From the NCBI GenBank assembly GCA_013423325.1, contig BLJB01000005.1, forward strand, positions 1-64,000: 64,000 bases of DNA, written 5' to 3'. Made by a program: the position numbers and the translations under genes. Under the pieces are notes generated by a model. That model had not been told where the DNA came from and searched no databases. It saw only the letters and a program-made list of their open reading frames with translations. Shown piece after piece: positions 46,978 to 57,000 of this stretch (within the stretch, counting starts at the first letter, position 1; every line of letters begins with the position of its first letter). Origin of the DNA: Usnea hakonensis (Eukaryota > Ascomycota > Lecanoromycetes > Lecanorales > Parmeliaceae).

Positions 46978-48159
46978 ATGGCCAGCGTCAACAACGATTT
47001 CAAATCCTTACTTGCATCGGTCGTGGAAAACTGTGACGAGATAGGCTCATACATCAGAAACACAAGTTTCATCTTGAAGAAATACGAAGGGGGGGCAGCT
47101 CTGCATGGCTACAATTCTTCCACGCCATTAGAATACCTTCAGGAATGGTGCTGGACTCAATCGTGGGATGAATACTTTTCCCACGTTATGGACCTCTGGG
47201 ATGAGGACCATATGAGTGCTATGCGTTTCAATGCTCTAATCGAGAGGCTGAGCGCCCCGGCGGCTAGATTGGACGTCCTGGTCCCAAAGTTGGAGAGGGA
47301 ATGTCAGCGACTACACAATGTGCCAATGAGCGTTACCAAGAATGCGAGGGAGATGCATACATGTGTTAACAGCTTTCTGAACAGCGCCGACGATGGACTG
47401 AGTTTCTGGAAGAAGGGTGAGAGTGAGTAGCACCAGATTTAGTAGCCTTTGATGCCAACCAAATGTAGTGTATGAAAAGGCTTGCTAATGGCGCAGACAT
47501 ATTGGTCGCAGGTGAAATTCGACAACAGAGGCCTATTTTTCGGGAAGGTCTTGTCATTGATGAACCAGATTTAGATGTTGAGGGCGAACGCACCGAAAAT
47601 CAATCACAGGAGGGCGCGTTGGCTCAGACGTCCGTTCGGCATCATCTTGACTCCGTGCGGAGTGCATTCACTGTAAGACTGCTTCAGGCTTAAGGACTGA
47701 GGTTGTCACTAATAGTGGAACACGCAGAGCGATCTCGCGTTGTTGGCGTGGACAGGCATCATTTGCGTCGTCGCTTGCATCATCCAAGGCCAAGCTTTCT
47801 CTATATCCAGCCAGGTTGGTCGCAACTCAAGACGAAGTGTCGATGATCCCGACTTCTATAACGCCCGTCAGACCTGCTTAATGCAGACATTGGCCCTATA
47901 TACGGTCCTAGCTCCTGCTCTCCGCTCCGATGGCCCACGATATGACCTTTGGGCGTGGCTGCTAGCAGCCTTAAGTCTTGGATCGGGAATAGCCGCCCTC
48001 ATCGTTTATCCATTCTTCAATATTCTTTCGCCTTTACTAGCCTGTGTTTCAAGTGCCTTGCAAGCATTCGTCACCTTGCAGCTTGTTTTTTCTCTGAAAT
48101 ATCAACGTCAATACCAATGCCAAGACGTTCAGATGGTCAACATTAGGAAGGGGGTGTGA
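46978..48159 (+). CDS. Hypothetical protein with four C-terminal membrane helices
   Basis: Three exons (46978-47416, 47497-47672, 47728-48159) give 348 residues. I do not recognise a named family. The first ~150 residues are a soluble helical domain (SLLASVVENCDEIGSYIRNT, SAMRFNALIERLSAPAARLD, VTKNAREMHTCVNSFLNSAD). An acidic linker follows (VIDEPDLDVEGERTENQSQE). Four hydrophobic helices then follow: ALLAWTGIICVVACIIQG, QTLALYTVLAPAL, LWAWLLAALSLGSGIAALIV and LLACVSSALQAFVTLQLVFS. It is head to head with an NLR, and in fungi executioner proteins are often encoded beside their NLR. A membrane-acting partner is therefore an attractive inference, not a demonstrated function. The start at 46978 has context cacATGG. 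Confidence 0.65.
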
Positions 48160-48415
48160 TAGCTACCTTTGATACTCCATTAATATCGAGTTGAGCGTAA
48201 TGGAATACTATTAGAACCCGTCATCATTGCCTTTGCTAGAGGGCAATTTCTCAAACTATGCCATTCGCACTCCGTTCGAATCGTGTTAGCGTCTATACCA
48301 TCCCAACCAATAATGATTTTACTAAATATTACCTTAGCTATTGTAAATAAACGCCTTCAGTTTTCATTTAGCGTACTTTACGATACTACCGTAGTAGGCT
48401 AGCTACCTACTAACT

Positions 48416-48832
48416 ATGAAACGGTTCCAGCTTCATAACGAGAGCAGATTAAGTCCCGTAGTAGAAGGCGACAAAGACAAATTGAGGAAGACCCTACAGG
48501 AGCTTCATAATGGTTGGCTACCTGCCATTCGCAACTGCATCAATTCCAATTCGCGATTCAGATCCTGAGCGTTGTATGATTTCCATACAGGCGTTGCAAC
48601 ACGAGAGAGTTTGCCCTCATCGGAGACTCAGCCCATCTGATGACACCCTTCTCGAGCAAAGGTGAATGCAGCGATGAGGGACGCACTCGACCTTGCCAAC
48701 AATGTTGCCGACTGCTTGAGAAATGGCGGTAATTTGGTCACCGCTGTTCAAGATTTTGAAGCACAGATGTTCTCTAGAGCCATCAAAGTACAGGAGCTTA
48801 CCATGCGCCAACCGGGCTCACGACTAGGATGA
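48416..48832 (+). pseudogene. FAD-dependent monooxygenase, decayed C-terminal fragment
   Basis: Three broken frames in order match the end of group A flavin monooxygenases (salicylate/kynurenine hydroxylase-like). First is DKDKLRKTLQELHNGWLPAI (about 48470-48530), ended by a stop. Then comes FALIGDSAHLMTPFSSKGE (48610-48665), the FAD-binding GD motif region. After a frameshift comes VNAAMRDALDLANNVADCLR and on to a stop at 48832. The N-terminal Rossmann GxGxxG part is missing. At least one stop and one frameshift separate the pieces, so it cannot make a working enzyme. Confidence 0.75.
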
Positions 48833-49622
48833 TGGATTTCATGGCCGAAGCGAGTGGAAAGAGATTGGATCGAAGGCTATCGAGGTGGGACCGTTGTCAT
48901 GTGGCTTGAGACTGAGGTTAATGTCCTGGGTTGAAACCAACTTTCTTGTCTCCTACTCCGTTATCCTATGTATCCTAATCCTGTATCTTGATCGATCCAT
49001 AACGATTATTTTGTTGGTTTGTATCAAAGCAGAGGTCCTGTTGTGGTGGGTTATGTCAGGAAGGACGCAGTTCCACGATAAAGACATAGCTCTAGCGGGA
49101 CGGTAGGAATGGGAGCATCCACACTTGATGCAGTGCACGGCTATATATGTTAGCAAAGAAGTTGAAATCTATTGCGGAAGAGTGTTGACTCGTTGCTTGC
49201 AGTGGTGTTGACGTAATACTATGCGACGAGGCGATATGCGAACAGCCGCATGCGGTCAATGCTAACCTTCGCAATGCGCAGTAAGACTCCTTCGTATTTG
49301 CAAGAAGAAGCAGGCGGAGCAATACTAAAGCGCTGCGTTTCAGCAACAGCGGGGTTGATAGGCGGAGCAGCCATTGGTCGCATTCAAACGAAATACCATG
49401 ATCCAGACTGTGAACTGTAATAACAATGAAAGACAATTCGCGCTTAGCAGTGTCGCTTCCACTCATATCAGACTAACTGGGCGCCTATAGGCTACCAACT
49501 TTACGGGCGCGAGAGGGTAAAAGATCTGGGGTGAGTACGAAGGTACAAAACCTCGAGATCTGCAATAATCCGGTCTGCAATTTTTCCACGACAATTCAAC
49601 TGATCAGGATCCACAAGCGAAA
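48833..49622. other. Intergenic
   Basis: No gene is supported. The minus frame 49092-49466 (124 codons) has no recognisable domain and no good partner exons. Confidence 0.4.
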
Positions 49623-50263
49623 ATGAGGACCGGAAATACAATTTATCTCTTACTAAGCCTAGTCTTAGCACCACTCAGTCCGCTGTCCTCGGCAGCGCCC
49701 GTCTCCGCGAGCATAGACCTATTACGTCCGATCTCGCTCTCGCTCGAGACTAACACCACGAGGCCAGCCACATTGCCCATCAAGTATAAGCTTCGAACAT
49801 TATTCGAGATAAAACATCATCTCACTGACTCTACGCTAGCTTTCCTAATGCCGTCCCTTCAGATCCTGAAAACTACCACATCCAGGGCTCAGACTTGACT
49901 GTCCAGCTGTCGCCTCTAGGACTAACAATCGGTCGGAATGAGACCTTGGTAAAAGAAATTCTCAACGAAGCCTTCCGAGCGAGCAATCGCCCCTTCCGCC
50001 CTCAGACACCGATTACCATGCAAGGGAGCTTTATTCAAAAAGATGGCTTTGTGTTAAGTGTGCTGCCTTCTAAACGTTTACCCGGGCAGTTACCATTGAC
50101 GTGGGGTTACTGGTCTGAAGTATTGTTGGCATTGTTTGAATATGTAGAGACGTATCCTGGGTATGATTTTTCCTATAATATCTGGTGGAAGTCAGAGGAT
50201 GAACCAAGTCAGGGGTACGTGATGGGGACGGGGTTTGCGAAAATCCGGGACGTGAGTCGATAG
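49623..50263 (+). CDS. Small secreted protein, family unknown
   Basis: Two exons (49623-49783, 49840-50263) give 194 residues. The N-terminus IYLLLSLVLAPLSPLSSAAP is a clear signal peptide. Intron 1 has a CTGAC branch and TAG acceptor and joins in frame. The mature protein has a Trp-rich middle and end (LTWGYWSEVLLALFEYVETY, FSYNIWWKSEDEPSQGYVMG) that resembles uncharacterised secreted ascomycete proteins, but I cannot name the family. It has no cysteines in the mature part that I can see. The 3' end is uncertain. GTGAGT at about 50252 could be a splice donor, which would replace the last three residues with a short alternative tail. Confidence 0.65.
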
Positions 50264-50354
50264 ACATTGTTGACCGAGAAAGCATTTCGCGGATGCTGGG
50301 CATGTAAGCTTGGCTGCTCATAGCATGATTGTGGGGCTGCGTGAGACCAAGTCA

Positions 50355-50395
50355 ATCTTCGCCACAGTAGGACTAGAGGTCAGTGATTTCGGATA
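50355..50395. repeat. Dispersed repeat, fragment C
   Basis: About 40 bp (cttcgccacagtaggactag and agtgatttcggata) match the start of repeat copies A (3900) and B (42449). The match ends there. It is a short truncated copy. Confidence 0.6.
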
Positions 50396-51472
50396 TTTTC
50401 GGCCTACCAATAGCAACAAGACAGGCCAACTACTTTGACAGCTACCTCCCTGTGTATGGCATACGATTTGCATGGTTCGAATGTGACGAATGTAGCACTA
50501 ACGATAGACGATCTTGAAAATAGCTCTTAAGGCCGGTGACTTTGCTTGATGATTATTGAGAGTGATGGAAAGGGTCCCAAAATACGAGCCACCCATGAGC
50601 TGTCTGATTAACGTTGCCTGACATTAATTAAAGGAGTTGAAGGACGGTGAAGGAAAGCAGATAAGCCAGATATGGAAGCCTAGACAGAAGAGTAGCCAGC
50701 ACAACCAGCCTTTCCACGTAGTTCAGCCCAACCAGTGTGACACATGCTCACTTCTACCATGGCCAGGCAAGCCGAGCGATCCTCCGGATGACCGAAGCGA
50801 TGTGGGTGGGCACCGAGGGCATAGCCAGCTGGGCTGACTTCCTACCGAACCTAACGGTCGAGTAGCAACTTTCCTTTCGCTATGTTCTTCGTGCGATGTA
50901 GACAAACGATGAGAATGTTGTTGGCGTGTAGTTGTGTGCGGAGGCAATTTACGAATCGGTACTAGATGTCGCATATTTGAGGTGCTAATAGGTAAATTTT
51001 ACTTAGTCACTACATGTAACGTGAAACTCCACGAATTGGAGAAAGTACATCAAAATCATAAATATTGTATCTCTCGAAGGAGATTTTCTTACCTTAAATG
51101 ATGTCAATAACTATCTCAGTGGTGGCGCCTTGTTAAACATTTAAGTTTCAATTGTCGTTTAAGATATCTTTATTGTGAAAAGAATGAACTTCTAAAGCGC
51201 TAGTGCAGTGTCTGTGTAGTCGCGCGGAATTAAAATGGAAACAGGCTTTAGATGTTTCGAAAAGAAACCGAGTATTATCTAAAAAAAATACCTCTATCGA
51301 GTACCTACCTATTATCATGCACATAGCCACTCAATCGAGGGATTTCCCCTAATCGATCTTGGTGGGGTTCCGGCGAAACTCCGAGGGGGGGGATTAATTA
51401 AAAAAACACTCCGATGAATTAACAAGATTCATCGTTCGAACAGTCTCCATTATTTTCATCGCGCCCTTTAGT
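50396..51472. other. Intergenic
   Basis: No gene is supported. The section 50980-51330 is AT-rich. A G-run with gaaactccgagggg lies at 51375-51390, just upstream of the SDR gene, and could be a stress-element-like promoter site. That reading is only a guess. Confidence 0.4.
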
Positions 51473-52534
51473 ATGGCTAACTCTTACATCTCTTATTTTG
51501 CCTACCTTAGCGATCTAGCAATAACAACGACCACGATGGCATTCGCCCGCCTACTCCCACTGCTTAGCGTGCCCCTCACCGACCTTACCGGCAGAGTCGC
51601 CATCGTCACGGGCGGTAATAGCGGTATCGGTCTCCAGATCGTCCTTGAATTAGCCAAACGGGGCTTCATAGTCTATATTGCATGTCCCAATCGCTTTAAC
51701 CCACAAGATACCATATTTCAAATCAAGTCTCAAAACCCCGCATTTAAGGACCGTGTTCATAGTCTCGCTCTAGATCTATCATCACGCTCCTCCATCCACA
51801 CCTTCGCTGACACCTGGTCGACCTTTCATCTCCCCATCACCCACCTCTTTCACAACGCCGGCATCGGGGCCGCCTTACCGTGCCAAGAATTTACTCCCGA
51901 CGGCCTCCCCACTGTCTACGCTGTCAACTTCCTTGGCTCCTTCCTCCTTACCCACCTCCTCGAACCTTATCTCGCCCCTACTGCCCGCATCATCCTCACT
52001 ACCAGCTCCGCCCACCACGACAGCGTCTTCAGCTCCACCTTTTCCCTTACCCAGACTATCGACAGCTTCGAACCTGGCTTCCATCGCTCCTCCATGGCGG
52101 CTCACGCCCCCTATGCCCACGGAAAAGCCATGCAAATTGCCTTCGCTGCATTACTTCAAAAGCGTTTCGACCGCTTAGCTACCGCAGCCGGCGTTTTTCC
52201 AACCGAAGGGCGCCGGACCGCGCATGCCTTCAACCCTGGCTTCGTGCGCACGGGGATTTTTGAAGCAATTGGGGACATTAGTTTCTTCGCCGAGCCGTAC
52301 TATAAGCTGTTGAAGAAGCTAATGCCGTTGATGGCTATAGAAGCGGGCCAGGGTGCGATGACGGCGGTGTGGCTTGCAGCTACGGAGGATGAGAGTGTTA
52401 TAGGGGAAGGGAGAGGGGGTGGGTACTGGGATCGGATGACTCGGCGGTTGTCGAGTGTGGACATGATGAGGAAGGAGGATGTGGAGAGGTTTTGGATTAG
52501 ATGGGAGGCCGATGCGGAGATAGTGTGGAGTTGA
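51473..52534 (+). CDS. Short-chain dehydrogenase/reductase
   Basis: This intronless frame of 353 codons encodes an NAD(P)-dependent oxidoreductase. The cofactor-binding motif is VAIVTGGNSGIGLQIV (TGxxxGIG). The structural NAG motif is HLFHNAGIG. The catalytic Ser is in ILTTSSAHHD and Tyr/Lys in PYAHGKAM (YxxxK). The C-terminal half is longer than in classical SDRs and resembles the retinol-dehydrogenase-like group. The N-terminal stretch before LTGRVAIVTGG is about 37 residues and partly hydrophobic. A later Met at 51536 is an alternative start. The coding strand is C-rich in the first 800 bp and G-rich at the end. Its location 1.5 kb before the Erg28 and PKS genes makes a tailoring role possible but unproven. 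Confidence 0.88.
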   Translation: MANSYISYFAYLSDLAITTTTMAFARLLPLLSVPLTDLTGRVAIVTGGNSGIGLQIVLELAKRGFIVYIACPNRFNPQDTIFQIKSQNPAFKDRVHSLALDLSSRSSIHTFADTWSTFHLPITHLFHNAGIGAALPCQEFTPDGLPTVYAVNFLGSFLLTHLLEPYLAPTARIILTTSSAHHDSVFSSTFSLTQTIDSFEPGFHRSSMAAHAPYAHGKAMQIAFAALLQKRFDRLATAAGVFPTEGRRTAHAFNPGFVRTGIFEAIGDISFFAEPYYKLLKKLMPLMAIEAGQGAMTAVWLAATEDESVIGEGRGGGYWDRMTRRLSSVDMMRKEDVERFWIRWEADAEIVWS

Positions 52535-53021
52535 CGAATCGGACAAAGCTGATCGGTTTATTCAGGTTTCTTGGAAGACGAGAATAGTGAGATGTGGATT
52601 TCCCTTCAAATTCTTCAAGCCAGCCTTATGAATGACCGTCATTCATTAATATGGCCGGGTTTGAAGATCTCAGGAGCGTTCTGAACCTGATCAATGCTAA
52701 TTTGAATTGCTCACTAAGGCAAAGTGTCATGGGATACGTTGCCGTAATCCAATCTGCCTCATCAGAAATCCCGAACTCTAGCTCTCGACTATTGACACGA
52801 CGCTACGTTACTGGCCTATCATTCCTTGTTAAATCTGCCACTATAACCTATAAATTATGTCCCAAACGCTCAATGCTAGCAACTTAATGAGCTTCGACGA
52901 TGAAAGCATCAAGAAAAGCACGCTGCTACCTTAAAAATGGACTAGAACCGATTAGACTGAACGGAAATCTAGTTCCAATCCATCAAAATGAGCTGTAGAT
53001 TCTCCACTTCCGTCCCGCTCA
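52535..53021. other. Intergenic between converging genes
   Basis: This 487-bp stretch holds the 3' ends of the SDR and Erg28 genes. The frame 52651-52887 has no recognisable domain. Confidence 0.45.
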
Positions 53022-53518
53022 CTAGCCCAAATAAAAGCCTCTTTGCACACTCATCCACACGGTACCAACCGTTGCGACAGTCATAACCGGCACAGCACCC
53101 AGTCCCAGTCTCATCGTCCGGAAAACTAGTAACTCCCCCACAAAATGCAGTAGTGCGACTCCAAACGTCCATTGTGCGAGAAAGTAGAGCTCGGGATTGT
53201 GTACCTTGTACGCGGCGCAAGCGCGGACGGCGAACGAGAGAAGTGTAGAGGTACCTGACATGCGTGCGGCAAAATCCGTGATTTGGGAGGAGGCAGAGAG
53301 TCCTTGGTAGGACCTGAGGATGTGTAATTTACTATGGTAGCATGCGATTGTGTTCCAGAGGGAAAGGGCGGCCGTCTGTCGTTGAAGATGGTTCAGTGGG
53401 TGGTCAGGTAATGTCGCGAGAGGCATCATGTGGTGCCAAGCGGGAGGTAAGAACAAAAACTTACGAAGAGAAGCCAGTAGGGGAGGAGACCGGGATGAGT
53501 TCGGAGAAGGAATGTCAT
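53022..53518 (-). CDS. erg28: Erg28, sterol C-4 demethylation scaffold
   Basis: Erg28 is an ER membrane protein that holds the Erg25/Erg26/Erg27 C-4 demethylation complex together. Two exons (53518-53465 and 53375-53022) give 135 residues, the family's usual length. Exon 1 (18 codons) encodes GLLPYWLLF, part of the first membrane helix. Exon 2 continues with TAALSLWNTIACYHSKLH, then family-typical SGTSTLLSFAVRACAAYKVH, NPELYFLAQWTFGVALLHFV and ELLVFRTMRLGLG. A longer minus frame that starts at 53456 ignores the intron and was not used. Confidence 0.92.
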
Positions 53519-54009
53519 TATGGATTTGTATTGCGAAAAGAGAGACTCAGTGACTTGGCAGTAAATTCAACACAGTCGGGAGCAACGCCGGATTTGATTT
53601 CACTGCCTCAAGAACGCCTGACAAGGCAAGTGAAAGTAAGCTCAATTATTGATCCGTAGAGAAAATTAGAGTGGATGGATTGGATCAAGCGTTCAGGTAG
53701 CCATTCACACACGATGAGATGCTGATCATAGGGATCAAAGCCTACGTACAACATGAGTCCTAGCGATAGAGTAGACTAGCTTACTTGGTGTCACTTACAT
53801 GATGCGCGCTTTCGTTCGTAGCCCTTTTGATAGGGCTGCTGCTGGCTGACGTTAAATCACGTGACTCTGCAAGGGTTGGCCCCAAATTTAGAACAATACC
53901 GCAAGCGTATGTCGGTCGCTACACGACTCTCATGATAATTACCGAAAGTCTAAGAGAGCCGCTTCTGGACATGTGAAGTCTACTACTATGAAGCTCTGTT
54001 CCTGGCAGG
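53519..54009. other. Intergenic
   Basis: 491 bp between the Erg28 start and the PKS stop. No recognisable gene. Confidence 0.45.
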
Positions 54010-57000
54010 TCAGTGCTTGTGCTTCTCGATCAGCTTTTCCGCCGTCATCTTCCCTAACTCCATAAGGCTCGCTGCACCCCCAATCTCGACTACCGTGAAT
54101 TGGACACCGATTCTCTGTCTAAACCAGTTCCTCAGCTCGATACTCACCAGCGAATCTACTCCAATAATTGCAAGCGGTACCGTCATGTCGACCTCCTCCT
54201 CCGCGCGCATCATGAAGGTGAACAGCGTTGTCCCAGTCTCGTGTGCCAGAAACATCGCAGCCTGCTCCGTCTCCAGAATTTCAGGTGTGCTGCTGCATGC
54301 CTGGAGGAATTCCTTGAGGCTGCCATCAGTGGAGGGCCCAAAGTCAGACTGGTCCTGGAACTCGATATTGCGGTACACGAGCAAGCGTGGGCTCTTCTTC
54401 CAGCCGGTACGGTTCAGCGGCGACAAAAGGGGAAGTTTTGAGCGCATCCCGATGATGAATTGACCCGGACTGACATAGCCGCTGGTGAGCCTGGTGGATT
54501 TGGCGGCGGCAGCGGTGGTATCATTGTCATGTGGTGGATAGGACCGCGCAATCATAAGCTCCAAGGAGTCGAGGAGGTCCTGCTCATGTAGCGTATGTAG
54601 CGATGTCGCCTTCAGAGCATCGAGAAGGTGCTTTTTCCGCGCGAGGAAGCCAACGTCTTCCATGATCCCAATGTCAAGAGTCGAGGCTGGCAGACCCAAC
54701 GAGTGCCGGTACTGGACAAAGGCATCCATAAATGTGTTGCCTGCGGCGTAGTTTGCCTGACCAATTTGACCCGCGGTTCCTGACACAGAGCTAAAGAGGA
54801 AGAAGAAATCGAGCGGTTCTTCTTGCTTGCTCAATGCGTTATGGAGATTCCAGGTCCCTTGGACCTTGGGCAGCACCGCTGTTCTCCACACCTCAGATTC
54901 CATGTCTATAAAATTTGAATCCTGTGATATCATCAATATGGTCCTTATCAATACTGGAGCAACAGCCGGCCTACCCTCAGTACCATTGAAGCATGTAGAA
55001 CTCCAGCGATTGGGTTAGCAGCTGAGAATACTGCTTCCTGGACATCTTGAATGTTATTTATACTTCCGCTGATAGCCTGGACATTACATCCTAGACTTTC
55101 AAGCTCTTTGAAGAAGTACGGATTCGAGTCGGCAAAAGTGCCAGCGGATCTGGAGAAAAATATGAGATAGCGTGCTCCTTTTTCCACGAGGTATGTAGCG
55201 ATAGACTGGCCGAGTCCGCCGAGTCCACCTGCGAATAGATACGTTCTGTCTCCTCGGAGAATAGTCTCTCGTCGAGCTGGCTCCGCTTCCAGGCTTTCTT
55301 GGTTTTGTGAAACGGTGACCACAATCTTGCCGATATGTTGGCCCTTTTGCATGTATCGGAACGCTTCTTCAACGTTCGATGCCTCGAAAACCTTCATTGG
55401 AGTTATCGGCCGGAGCTTCTTTTGCTGGCAGAACTCCATGATTCGGTTCAAGAGTCTCCTTGCAAGCTGAGGCTTTTGAGAACAGAGTTCGGTGTGATCC
55501 AGACCTACAAAGGTCCGGTTGTTTTCAAAACGATCCATCCCCAACTCAGCCTTGCCGACAAAGTCTCTCTTTCCTATCTCGATCATTATGCCGAAACTGG
55601 CGACACAATTCCAGGACGCATGAAGCAGTTCACCTGAGAGCGAATTGAGAACCACGTCAACACCTCTTCCACCAGTCTCTTTCAGGATTCCGGGTAGAAA
55701 GGTGCTATCTCTGGAGTTGAAGATGTGGTTACGAGGGATACTGTAGACGCTTATCAAATACTCGACCTTTTCCTGGTTTCCGACCGTACAAAAGATCTAA
55801 GATCAAAAATTAGCGACCCTGTCTGCTATGAGGAGGGGGTTGTGTGACGACGGACCTCAGCTCCTATCATCTTTGCTATCTGAATGGCAGCTTGTCCGAC
55901 TCCGCCACAAGCGGAGTGGATCAAAAGAGTCTAGAGAACCAAGTCAGAATCTCTTTTAGCGCAACGCTGCGTGATTTAAGAAGATAATACCTGTCCTTTC
56001 TCCAATCTGGCCAGCTCCATCAATCCATACATGGCGGTTCCGTAGACGCATGGCATTGTCGCTGCATCTTCAAAGCTTAAAGAGTCTGGAATCTTGGTGC
56101 AGTCATCCTCGCGCATGCTCAGAGACGTGGCGAAGCACCCGACTGTGCTGAAAGCAACTCGATCACCAACAACAAGATGCTCGACATTTGGTCCGATGCT
56201 GCTAACGATACCAGCGCCTTCGAAACCAAAGTGACCAGAATTGGGGCCGCCGGTTCCTGCTTCGACGATCCCCATGGCGATAAGAATATCCTAGACTCGA
56301 GTCAGAGGTGACAGACTAATGAAAATTTGGGGACTACTTGGCCTGCAATGTGGTTCAATACCTTGAAATTGAGCCCAACAGCTCGAGTCTCCACCTGAAC
56401 CCAATGACTCGCCGCTGGAGTTGGCGTCACTTGCCTCCAGTGCAGAGTTTGTAGAATTCCGGGCTTGTCAATAACTAATCTCTTCGTGCAATCCTTCCGT
56501 ACCTGATCCTGTAGTTCCTTGGAAACTTTAATCCAGTGCATCCGACCAATCTGGAGCGTGCCGGCATTGAACACGTATTCAGAGTCCAGCTCAGTATCCT
56601 CATCGCCACCTCTTGATCTAGATGGGAATGTTGCGAGAAGATCGTAAAGCGCAGTCCATCCGCTCTCATCGAAAGTCTCCAGCTCGAGCGTCACAAAATC
56701 AATGCCTGTTTCTTGCCGGATGCTTCTGGACATTCCGTTGACAAGGGCATAATTTGGGTTTTTGCACTCGACCTGACAGGCTCCGGTGACCCACAACAAG
56801 CCTGTATCATGGACAGAGAACAGAGACTGCTTGAAAGCGTTGAACTGATCTGCCGTGATATCCACAAGGAATGGCGCTTCCAAGTCCAGCATGAAAACGA
56901 CAGGCCGGCCAGATGGGAGCGGTTGGCCAGCTGCGAAGAATTTCAAACCTAGTCCTTTTTCCTTCAGAAACCTTGATGCGTCTATCACATGAGGAGAGCT

